Assembly: GCA_036733285.1 (NCBI GenBank)
Contig: DAINAU010000022.1
Location: 1-32,146, forward strand
DNA length: 32,146 bases
Direction: 5' to 3'
From: JAGOBX01 sp036733285
GTDB lineage: Bacteria > JAGOBX01
In this document: piece by piece, positions 24,117-31,247 of the stretch
Layout of the letters: the number at the start of each line of letters is the position of its first letter
Position numbering within the stretch: the first letter of the stretch is position 1
Notes under the pieces: model-generated
Database searches by the model: none
What the model saw: the letters and a program-made list of their open reading frames with translations, nothing else
Told to the model about the DNA's origin: nothing
Translations under genes and position numbers: made by a program

Positions 24117-26753
24117 TTATAAATCTTTGAAATCCCGTATAATATCCTTCATTATAGCGGGCAAAATTAATATTGTGCCGATACCGGAAACTATCATAAT
24201 AGCCGTTAGAAAGAAACCGACGGTTTGATACGGAACGAGCGGCGAAAGAAGAAGCGGTAAAAAACCTAAAGCTATTACTATTATATTTCTCGTAATTGCT
24301 GTCGCGGGTTCGTCGAACATTTTGTAAAAAGCTTTCTCGAAATTTTTTTCTTCTTTGGAAATCTGTTTAAATCTTTCAATGAAATGAATTGCGAAATCAA
24401 CCGCAACCCCCAGTGTTAAAGAAGATAAAATAGCAACTGGCATATCGTAATCTTTTCCTATGAAACCTATTAAACCGTAAATAAAAGTAATTGTAACGGT
24501 CAAAGGAATCATAGATAAAATTCCAAGCCAGATAGACCGGAACAGGATTATCATCATAATAAGAACCGTTATAAACGAACTTAAAAGCGAATTTGTCAAC
24601 ATACCGAATACCATTTTGTCCTGCCAAACTACATTAAGATAGGTTTTTCCAGCCCAGTTAATTTTCAGCGAATAAGGCGGAGGGTTTCTGGAGATAAATT
24701 GATTAGTCTGATTTATCACTTCCGTCATATCCGTATTATCGCCGGATTTCAGTTGAACCCAAATATTTATTTTGTTATAATCGTATGTTACAAAATGCCA
24801 CAAGTCGTTCGGACGATGGCTGCTTTGAAATTGAATAAGGCATTCTCCAATCATTTTGGGATTTTCCGGAATCCTGAATTCCGCAGTTTTTCCGCCGCGT
24901 AGTTCTTGATTTATTTTTTTTACTATTGTAGATATTGAATTCGATTTGCCGACTTTTACCGTATTCATAAACGTTTGAAGTTTATCCGCATACTCTAACA
25001 ATTCCGGCTGTTTAAATGGTTCCGTATAGATTTTTTCGTCTTCCATAAAATAGGTCAATTCCTCGATTAGATTAGAATCGGGATTTTTATATTCGTAAAC
25101 AATCGTTGGTAAAATAGAATTTGAAACAGATTTATGAAATTCTGCAAAAGAGTAATTTCGGGCTTTAACAAAAGCGTCGAATTCAGAGGAACATAATTGT
25201 TTAAACTTATTTAAAACCGCAGAGTCGTTTTGATAATTTAAACTGAAATTCTCCAATCTCGAATTAAAACCGTTATAATATAATTTAAGATTGTCTATCG
25301 TGGTATCGGCTTCAAGAATCAATGACGCCATATAAGTTCCGCTGAAATGTTTGTTTAATTCTTTATCTGCGATTCTTATTTCGTGTTTTTTATCAAACCA
25401 TTTTACAGGATTGTCGTTTATGCGGATTTTTGTAATTCCGATAACGGCGATTACCGCTATAATAAACGTAAGCGAAATAATTAATTTTGAATTATTAAAA
25501 ATAAATCTTCCGGTAAAATCCGCTAATTTTTGATAAAATGATTTTTGAAATTGAAGATTATTGTTATTCGTTTCGTCGATCTCTATATTTGAGGAAATTT
25601 TTTTTGCTCCGAAATTTTCAAGCGTTTTTTCGCTGATAAACATTATGCTTGCCGGCACAAAAGTAATAGTCAGTATAAATGCGACGATAATTCCGAAACC
25701 CACGAAAAATCCGAATACCTGAACCGGAGGTATGGGCGCGGTTGCTAACGATACGAATCCGGCAAAAGAGGTCAGCGAGGTATAAAGCATCGGACTAAAC
25801 AATTCGTCAATAACAACGAGAATGGTTTTTTTTCTATCTTTATAGATTTGATATTTCTCAAAAAAATCGCTTATTATGTGAACCGAATCGACAACGGAAA
25901 TCGGCATTAAAAAAATTGCTATCATAGAACTCATAATATGCACGCTATAGCCAAGACCTATCATTAATCCCATAGAGCAAATAATACTTACCATTGCGAC
26001 AATCATCGGAGAAATAATCAGTTTTATTTTTTTGAAAAAATATAGCATAAGGAGAAAGATTATCGCGCCTGCAAGCGGAGCCGACATAGCCATTTGTTTA
26101 AACATTTCAACGCCGAACGTGTCTTCGGCTACCGGCAAACCTGTGATATAATATTTTTCGTTTCCTTTACCGAACTCTTTAATAATCGAGCGAATTTCCA
26201 TGGCGGTCCGATAGCTGATTTTTTTTTCTTTAATCGGGACATACACGCATACTGCTTTGCCGTTTTCGGAAATAATAGACCCGTCGAGAATGGGATTGCT
26301 TTTTGCTCGGAGTCCTATAAATGCGGCTTCTGAATCGTTAGCGGGCGGCGCTCCCATTAGCCGTTCGAATTTTATTTCTCCCTCGGAACCGCCTTGTTTA
26401 ATATCGTCGACGGTTGAAAGGGACATAATCTCAGGCGAAACAACGCCGTCGATTTTTTTTATTTTTTCCGTTATATTAAATAATTTTTCGAGAGTTTCCT
26501 TATTGAATACCCCGTTTTTGTGGTATTCATTAACCGCTCCGAGGACTATTATGTCATACATAGCGAATTCTTTTTTTACCTGTTTGTCAAATACTCTGAC
26601 AAATTCGTTTTCGGAAAGCATATTTTCAGGGTCGGTATCGATTGCCATTTTAGGGAATTGCGTTAAAGAAACAATTGTAATAAGTATTGTGATGAAAAAT
26701 ACTATTTTATAATGATTTACGGAAAATTCGGTGATTTTAGTTTTTAAAGACAT
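24117..26753 (-). CDS. RND-superfamily exporter, MMPL/HAE3 type
   Basis: An 878-residue inner-membrane protein with the duplicated RND layout: one helix near 16-33, a periplasmic domain, five clustered helices (about 223-395), one helix (about 418-437), a second periplasmic domain, then five helices (about 690-870). Acidic residues sit in the expected proton-relay helices: D289 in PISVVDSVHIISDFFEKY and D786 in GVAVDFAIHFIERF. This is shorter than AcrB-type pumps and fits the HAE3/MMPL group, which exports lipids and other hydrophobic molecules. AAGGGG lies 7 nt before the ATG. It is 64 nt after the ArsR gene and upstream of the LolA-like and barrel genes, forming one export route from inner to outer membrane. 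Confidence 0.9.
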   Translation of the reverse strand: MSLKTKITEFSVNHYKIVFFITILITIVSLTQFPKMAIDTDPENMLSENEFVRVFDKQVKKEFAMYDIIVLGAVNEYHKNGVFNKETLEKLFNITEKIKKIDGVVSPEIMSLSTVDDIKQGGSEGEIKFERLMGAPPANDSEAAFIGLRAKSNPILDGSIISENGKAVCVYVPIKEKKISYRTAMEIRSIIKEFGKGNEKYYITGLPVAEDTFGVEMFKQMAMSAPLAGAIIFLLMLYFFKKIKLIISPMIVAMVSIICSMGLMIGLGYSVHIMSSMIAIFLMPISVVDSVHIISDFFEKYQIYKDRKKTILVVIDELFSPMLYTSLTSFAGFVSLATAPIPPVQVFGFFVGFGIIVAFILTITFVPASIMFISEKTLENFGAKKISSNIEIDETNNNNLQFQKSFYQKLADFTGRFIFNNSKLIISLTFIIAVIAVIGITKIRINDNPVKWFDKKHEIRIADKELNKHFSGTYMASLILEADTTIDNLKLYYNGFNSRLENFSLNYQNDSAVLNKFKQLCSSEFDAFVKARNYSFAEFHKSVSNSILPTIVYEYKNPDSNLIEELTYFMEDEKIYTEPFKQPELLEYADKLQTFMNTVKVGKSNSISTIVKKINQELRGGKTAEFRIPENPKMIGECLIQFQSSHRPNDLWHFVTYDYNKINIWVQLKSGDNTDMTEVINQTNQFISRNPPPYSLKINWAGKTYLNVVWQDKMVFGMLTNSLLSSFITVLIMMIILFRSIWLGILSMIPLTVTITFIYGLIGFIGKDYDMPVAILSSLTLGVAVDFAIHFIERFKQISKEEKNFEKAFYKMFDEPATAITRNIIVIALGFLPLLLSPLVPYQTVGFFLTAIMIVSGIGTILILPAIMKDIIRDFKDL

Positions 26754-26817
26754 AAAATACCCCTTATTTGTTTTTATAAATAAAAAATAGCGTTGTCATA
26801 AAATCATTTTAACGATT

Positions 26818-27126
26818 TTAAAGCAAATCCTCTTTTTTTAAATATCTCATCAAATTTTTTACTGCCTGACTTTTCAAAGAATAACATATTTGATTGGCTT
26901 TTCGAACGCATTTAATTATATATATTTTTTTTAACTCGTTGAGATGCTGGGATACTCTCGGCTGCGGCAGCCCGAGAGATTTAACCATTGCGTTGACGTT
27001 GCATTCTTTTTTTACCGCCAATCCTGCGAGAATTTTCAATCTTGCCGGATGTCCGATTGTTTTTAGAACTGCCGCTGTTTTTTTAAAATTTGAAAAACTA
27101 TTATCGTTTGATTCCGGCAATTTCAT
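26818..27126 (-). CDS. ArsR-family winged-helix repressor
   Basis: A 102-residue DNA-binding protein. The winged helix-turn-helix spans about 20-90, with LKTIGHPARLKILAGL (21-36) and the recognition helix region LGLPQPRVSQHLNELKK (51-67), both typical of ArsR. The classical metal site ELCVCDL on helix 3 is replaced by ECNVNAM (41-47), leaving one of its two cysteines; C73 and C81 lie near the wing. It may therefore sense a redox signal or organic ligand rather than arsenic or cadmium. AGGA lies 10 nt before the ATG. As the first gene of the minus-strand export operon with repeated sites over its promoter, it is probably the autoregulated local repressor. Confidence 0.9.
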   Translation of the reverse strand: MKLPESNDNSFSNFKKTAAVLKTIGHPARLKILAGLAVKKECNVNAMVKSLGLPQPRVSQHLNELKKIYIIKCVRKANQICYSLKSQAVKNLMRYLKKEDLL

Positions 27127-27145
27127 AAAAATATATTCCTTTTAA

Positions 27146-27174
27146 TGAATATTCAATTTCTAATATATTCAATT
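27146..27174 (-). promoter_or_regulatory. Candidate ArsR operator repeats
   Basis: ATATTCAATT occurs twice on the plus strand (27149-27158 and 27165-27174), a 16-nt offset. The first copy forms part of the perfect palindrome TGAATATTCA (27146-27155). The second copy overlaps the -10 box of the predicted promoter. Repeated half-sites placed so that binding would block RNA polymerase are what an autoregulated ArsR repressor needs. Confidence 0.55.
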
Positions 27175-27201
27175 ATTAGCATATATTTTTGAGATTGTCA
27201 A
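27172..27201 (-). promoter_or_regulatory. Promoter of the arsR-RND export operon
   Basis: On the minus strand, TTGACA (27201-27196) is followed after 18 nt by AATAAT (27177-27172). The -35 box is exact and the -10 box has one mismatch. The start codon of the ArsR gene is about 45 nt downstream. Confidence 0.65.
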
Positions 27202-27308
27202 GTTTTTTTGCGCAAAAGGATAACCGTAGAGCGCAGTCAAAAATTGTTCCAATAATTTTTATAAACTTTTCGTATATCATTCCGGTTGTTTATATGAAAA
27301 GTAAATAT

Positions 27309-27573
27309 TAAATTAACGACGCTGAAAGTTGCAACAAGTTGCAAAGAGCGTCGAATTTAACATAGCCGTTGATGAAATCAACGGTTAATAAAAAAAATAT
27401 GAAAACGACCCTGAACAAGGGTCGAATTTTAAGACAGTATAACATACAACCCTTTCAGGGTTGTATGTTCAAGTTTTTTAATACCGCAGGTTTTTTGCGC
27501 TCCGCGCAGATTTTCCTGAGCTCCGCGCAGGCTACCTGCGGTTACTTGAAATTCAACCGCGTTCGCGGTTGAA
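27309..27573. repeat. Patch of six consecutive perfect palindromic hairpins
   Basis: Within 265 nt of non-coding DNA six hairpins follow each other. (1) CGACGCT/AGCGTCG (27317-27323/27347-27353) has an inner TTGCAA pair. (2) CCGTTGAT/ATCAACGG (27366-27373/27377-27384) has loop GAA. (3) CGACCCT/AGGGTCG is at 27406-27412/27418-27424. (4) AACATACAACCCT (27431-27443) pairs with its exact complement at 27447-27459 over loop TTC. (5) CCGCAGGT/ACCTGCGG (27484-27491/27534-27541) encloses two related small hairpins with TCC loops that share GCTCCGCGCAG (27499-27509, 27520-27530). (6) TTCAACCGCG/CGCGGTTGAA is at 27552-27561/27564-27573. Linkers after hairpins 1 and 3 are alike (GTCGAATTT). Local GC is well above the flanks. 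I see no gene here. Confidence 0.85.
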
Positions 27574-27837
27574 AATTATTAAAAATAAATCGTATTTTAT
27601 TTAGAAAACTAAAAAGTAGCTTTCTATTTTTACTGACCGTTCCCGCCTGATTGTTCAGTAAAAAAGTGGAACTTTTTGGAAGTATGCTCATAACCGTACA
27701 ATCTGCTCTTAATATCTTTCAGGAAATTCGGTTTATCACTATTTTAGCCTCTTTAATCACCCCTCCTCCAGAAAATTATTGGAGTAACCAACAAAAGTTA
27801 GTTATACAATATTCTATAAAAATCTATTATTGGAGCT
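27574..27837. other. Non-coding stretch with two overlapping hairpins
   Basis: No gene is visible between the palindrome patch and the truncated Rhs core. TTTTTACTGA (27627-27636) pairs with TCAGTAAAAA (27655-27664), and AAAAAGT/ACTTTTT (27661-27667/27671-27677) overlaps it by four bases, so the two stems compete. The remaining sequence is A/T-rich. Short open frames in this stretch have no ribosome site or recognisable content. Confidence 0.5.
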
Positions 27838-28260
27838 TTATCTATTAGCCGCAGAGACACAGAGTAAATTATTATCGTGATCATAATCAAATTTTACAGT
27901 GTCGCTCGCTGTTATCTTAAAAATTTGATTACCGTTATTATCATAAATAAATAATACTGTATCCATATCATTTGCATTAAAAGATAATAATTGATTATCT
28001 GAATTATAAAAATACTCTGTGTTCTCTGTGTCCTCCGTGGCAAAAATCTTCATCTGCATTCTATTCCCGACTTTGTCATAATCGTATTCCGTAGTTTTGT
28101 CTTTGGTCTCCACTTTTTTTAATTGATACAAATTATCATAATTGTAAATTTCAGTGTCGCCGTTTTCATAAATTTTGCTCAAACGATTTCCCGCATTATC
28201 ATAACTGTAAGTAAAAATTATTGTTTTATTCAAAACATTATCCACAATATAATTTTTCAT
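27838..28260 (-). pseudogene. Truncated Rhs/YD-repeat core
   Basis: A 140-residue frame that repeats the first 139 residues of the orphan Rhs gene at 28893-30104 with only scattered substitutions and no indel (constant offset 1844 nt). It contains YD-repeat units such as YSYDNAGNRLSKIYENGDTE and YDYDKVGNRM. It stops with AANR just after homology ends at about 27844, so the remaining core and any tip are lost. The break falls right beside the micro-repeat GCCGCAGAGACACAGAG (27848-27864). It is the most decayed, distal unit of the Rhs array, and a remnant rather than a functional gene is the simplest reading. Confidence 0.8.
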
Positions 28261-28357
28261 TTTTAACCACGAATAACGCTAATCTCCACGAATTTACTCA
28301 GGTCATAAAACGACAGCCACATCCTGACTTTTAATTAAAGTTACTTATGCTCCTCCG
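27844..28357 (-). repeat. Direct repeat of 29688-30201 (Rhs module head)
   Basis: About 514 nt match the stretch at 29688-30201. The offset stays at 1844 nt with no indel through the coding part and about 100 nt beyond the start codon. The shared non-coding part carries ACCACGAATAACGC (28266 onward and 30110 onward), a CGACAGCCAC block and TTTTAATTAAAGTT. The repeat therefore includes the module's own upstream region as well as its first 139 codons. Confidence 0.9.
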
Positions 28358-28361
28358 TCCC

Positions 28362-28402
28362 CTATTTTTGCTATTTTTGCTATTTTTGGTCCCCTATTTT
28401 TG
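28362..28402. repeat. Short repeats of CTATTTTTG
   Basis: Three tandem copies of the 9-mer CTATTTTTG lie at 28362-28388 and a fourth at 28394-28402. On the minus strand these read CAAAAATAG, with GGGGAC attached to two of them. A degenerate version stands at the other module junction at about 30195-30240. The rest of the gap 28261-28532 shows no gene. Confidence 0.75.
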
Positions 28403-28532
28403 TACACTATTTTTATATAATTTTAAAGCACGTCAATTATTTTTTTACGCAATTTTTTTTGGTGAAATACTTATTTCCCTTTTCCCAAAAATGGCAATAT
28501 GCACACTTTCCATTATTTAAGTATAAATCATA

Positions 28533-28877
28533 TTAAAATTTTCCCTGTTTTTCTTCAGAATTTAACGCTTTTATTTCTTCTATTTCTTCTAATAAATCTT
28601 TTTTTAATATAAAATAGTAAAGAAAATATGTTATAATATATACAAAAAATAAAATAAAAAGTATTAATCCATAAATTTTTGATATTAAAAAAATTATTAA
28701 AGACATCCCAATTAAGATTATAGAAATTTTAACTCCAATTTTTAAATATAAATTACAATTTTTTTGTATTTCAACTTTAGTTTTACATTTGAAAATTCCT
28801 ATGTTTTTGCCCGAATCGCTGATTTCTTTAATTTTATTGATTTTATTGCTAATTTCAAAAATTTTTTTTATAATCAT
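28533..28877 (-). CDS. Small two-helix membrane protein, candidate Rhs partner/immunity
   Basis: A 114-residue protein with a basic amphipathic N-terminus (1-45), two adjoining hydrophobic helices (about 47-66 and 70-90) and an acidic C-terminal tail (KKDLLEEIEEIKALNSEE). I do not recognise a family. It begins 15 nt after the orphan Rhs stop codon with AAAAGGT 9 nt before the ATG, so it is surely cotranscribed. In Rhs arrays the gene directly after a tip normally encodes the matching immunity protein, and a membrane-embedded one would suit a tip that acts on membranes. Function is inferred from position only. Confidence 0.6.
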   Translation of the reverse strand: MIIKKIFEISNKINKIKEISDSGKNIGIFKCKTKVEIQKNCNLYLKIGVKISIILIGMSLIIFLISKIYGLILFILFFVYIITYFLYYFILKKDLLEEIEEIKALNSEEKQGKF

Positions 28878-28892
28878 TAATTGTCTTACCTT

Positions 28893-30104
28893 TTAAATAT
28901 TTGACATGAGACACCCAACACAAGCTATACACATAACTGCTTTTTCCCACCATTTTCCATAAATGCAACGAACACAAAAAGTAACACAAGGATCTGGTTG
29001 GGGAGGAGGAAAATTTGGTTTAGGATTAATTTCAATTGTAGTATAAGTTCTATCAGGACACTTACAATTTTTTGTTATTTCATAAATTAAAGCTCCGGCA
29101 GTTGCGGTTAATAAAACAACAGCAGTTATTGTGCAAACTTCTTTACCTTTAGTATCGCGATAAACTATCGGATTATTTTTAGCATACAAATATAATGGCA
29201 AAATATTTCTGATTGAATTTTCATTTAAGTCAATATTATTTAATAATTCTTGATAATACTTATCCTTCTGCGTAAACCTCCCACTCTCCGAATTATAATA
29301 CCTGCTCCGGTAATAATAAAGTCCGGCTTCGCGGTCTATTTGGCGACCTGTGTAAGTGTATTCGTTTTGATGGGAGTTGGATTGAGATTCGATAGAGCCG
29401 AATTCATCATATCGGTAGTTGACAGTTGATAGTTGTGAGTTGTCAGTTAGATTTACGATAGAACCCAGCGCGTCTTTGTGATAATATTCAGATATTGAAT
29501 TACGTTTTGAGGAAATAATATCGTCGATACCAAGATTATTTGTGTATCTACAAACAACTACAGTGTTTGTGTCATACTCGGTCAGGACGTCGTCAGCGTC
29601 ATAAAAGTAATTTGTTCCGATACCGTTAAGATATTTTTTCAAGCGTTTTCCGTCCGGCGAATAAATATAAGAAATAATATTAGTGTCATTAGCCGCAGAG
29701 ACACAGAGTAAATTATTATCGTAATCATAATCATATTTTACAGTGTCGCTCGCTGTTATCTTAAAAATTTGATTACCGTTCGGGTCGTAAATAAAACTTA
29801 CAGTATCGGTTCCATTTACATTATACGATAAAAGCTGATTATCTGAATTATAAAAATACTCTGCGGCCTCTGTGTCCTCTGTGGCAAAAATCTTCATCTG
29901 CATTCTATTCCCGACTTTGTCATAATCGTATTCCGTAGTTTTGTCTTTGGTTTCCACTTTCGTTAATTGATACAACTTATCATAGCTGTAAATTTCAGTG
30001 TCTCCATTTTCATAAATTTTACTCAAGCGATTTCCCGCATTATCGTAACTGTAAGCAAAAATTATTGTTTTATTCAAAACATTATCCACAATGTAGTTTT
30101 TCAT
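28893..30104 (-). CDS. Orphan Rhs core with Cys-rich C-terminal tip
   Basis: A 403-residue protein without signal peptide or N-terminal shell domains. It has YD repeats from about residue 15 to 275 (YSYDNAGNRL, YDYDKVGNRM, YIYSPDGKRLKKY) and the RHS-associated core end RQIDREAGLYYYRSRYYNSE (254-273). The usual PxxxxDPxGL self-cleavage motif is degraded to PIVYRDTKGK (312-321). The tip (about 320-403) is unlike that of the neighbouring Rhs gene. It holds a hydrophobic segment (327-341), a proline-rich hinge (361-372) and nine cysteines (324, 347, 349, 373, 377, 380, 392, 395, 398). The start lacks a clear ribosome site, and an in-frame stop about 36 nt upstream rules out a longer gene. It looks like a displaced tip cassette kept for recombination with the full Rhs gene. 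Confidence 0.8.
   Translation of the reverse strand: MKNYIVDNVLNKTIIFAYSYDNAGNRLSKIYENGDTEIYSYDKLYQLTKVETKDKTTEYDYDKVGNRMQMKIFATEDTEAAEYFYNSDNQLLSYNVNGTDTVSFIYDPNGNQIFKITASDTVKYDYDYDNNLLCVSAANDTNIISYIYSPDGKRLKKYLNGIGTNYFYDADDVLTEYDTNTVVVCRYTNNLGIDDIISSKRNSISEYYHKDALGSIVNLTDNSQLSTVNYRYDEFGSIESQSNSHQNEYTYTGRQIDREAGLYYYRSRYYNSESGRFTQKDKYYQELLNNIDLNENSIRNILPLYLYAKNNPIVYRDTKGKEVCTITAVVLLTATAGALIYEITKNCKCPDRTYTTIEINPKPNFPPPQPDPCVTFCVRCIYGKWWEKAVMCIACVGCLMSNI
29275..29812 (-). repeat. Rhs core repeat shared with 31640-32146
   Basis: The Rhs core in the orphan gene is repeated in the window-edge Rhs gene at about 31640-32146 (offset 2369 nt near 29641/32010). Both contain the same runs for ISSKRNSI, SQSNSHQNEYTYTGRQIDRE and SPDGKRLKKYLNGIG. 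Similarity stops after the RYYNS segment, where the tips diverge. This boundary is where homologous exchange between cassettes would occur. Confidence 0.85.
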
Positions 30105-30230
30105 TTTTAACCACGAATAACGCGAATCTCCACTAATTTACTCCGGTCATAAAACGACAGCCACGCCCTAACTTTTAATTAAAGTTTCTTATGCTCCGTC
30201 CCTAATTTTTGTTCTCTTATTTTTGTCCCC

Positions 30231-31247
30231 CTATTTTCGTGTTTTCGTCGTCTTATTTTCACATCTTTTTATTACAGGAATAATATTGAATTCTAATTTT
30301 TGATTTTTTCTAATAATTGTAATTGGAATTTGAACTGGGATTTGATTTAAAATACGATTGTTAAGATAAAAATTTTTAATTAATCTTTTAAAATCCTCAA
30401 GTGAGTCAAATTTTTTTGAGTCAATCAATATTATTTTATCTCCTGGCAATAATTTGTTTTTATTTGCTTGAACAATTACTTTATTAATAACGACAGACTT
30501 ATCTTTGTCACAAAAATAATAATCAATACCAATACTAACTTCGAAATTACTGTCGGTTACATTATTCCCAAAAAAATTAATATTATTATTTTCATCAATA
30601 TTAGAATAAATTCCATTTAAAAATGTCATTATTGGATAACAATTAAATTCTAAAATTTTATTGTTTCGAAATATTTTAATAGGAATAGGCAATGTTAAAT
30701 CCTTTGTTAATAAATAATATTTTTTTATTAAATCATGAATAGAAATAAAATTTATGTCGATATTAATATTGCCAATAGAAATAACTTTATCGTTTATTTG
30801 AAAAAAATTCTTATTAGCGTCACTATAAAAACCAGTTATATTTAAATAATTCGTTAGCGTATCAATTTTATAAGTTATTCCTAAATCAAAATTTGTAAAA
30901 CTATCAGGAAAATTTTCGAATGTGTTTTTTAGTTCAAATATTTTGACCTTTATATGAGTATCATAAGTCTTATCATTTCGTATTATAGTTATGGGGTAAA
31001 AATTTCCAATTTCGCATTCGCTGATTAATTTTTGTAGATAGTTTATAGTTGTCACTTCTTTTTTATCGAATTGAATTATCTGATCTCCTTCTTGAAAATG
31101 AAAATATTCAGCTTCGATTTCATCGTTTATGATTATTTTTCCGTTCAAATCTTTAAAAACTGTCAACCCGATTCCTTTTTGTTCAAAAGCGTAACCCAAA
31201 TTGGAATATAATAATATAATTAAAAAAAGGAAAAAATATTTTTTCAT
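30231..31247 (-). CDS. Secreted triple-PDZ protein coupled to an Rhs tip
   Basis: A 338-residue protein with a signal peptide (MKKYFFLFLI to GYA, cleavage near 20/21) and three successive PDZ-like domains at about 25-103, 121-207 and 238-325. Each has a carboxylate-loop-like start (KGIGLTV, FDLGITY, VSIGIDYY), an EGD/IND/PGD turn before a strand (EGDQIIQF, INDKVISIG, PGDKIILID) and a closing strand (PITIIRNDK, PIPIKIFRNNK, PITIIRKNQK). No protease domain is attached. The ATG at 31247 overlaps the Rhs stop in an ATGA, with GAGGTG just upstream, so translation is coupled. A GTG at 31256 is a weaker alternative start. Position says immunity or chaperone for the Rhs tip; PDZ domains suggest binding of a C-terminal peptide. 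The last codons run into the CAAAAATAGGGGAC-like junction repeat. Confidence 0.72.
   Translation of the reverse strand: MKKYFFLFLIILLYSNLGYAFEQKGIGLTVFKDLNGKIIINDEIEAEYFHFQEGDQIIQFDKKEVTTINYLQKLISECEIGNFYPITIIRNDKTYDTHIKVKIFELKNTFENFPDSFTNFDLGITYKIDTLTNYLNITGFYSDANKNFFQINDKVISIGNINIDINFISIHDLIKKYYLLTKDLTLPIPIKIFRNNKILEFNCYPIMTFLNGIYSNIDENNNINFFGNNVTDSNFEVSIGIDYYFCDKDKSVVINKVIVQANKNKLLPGDKIILIDSKKFDSLEDFKRLIKNFYLNNRILNQIPVQIPITIIRKNQKLEFNIIPVIKRCENKTTKTRK

Noticed and set aside
26257..26712. A 151-codon plus-strand frame opposite the RND exporter
   Set aside because: It lies wholly antisense to a strongly supported gene, and its translation has no recognisable features.
27369..27572. A 67-codon frame across the palindrome patch
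   Set aside because: It is translated through the hairpins, has no ribosome site, and its composition follows the palindromes.
27309..27573. CRISPR array
   Set aside because: The units differ in sequence and length, there are no regular spacers, and no cas gene is in the window.
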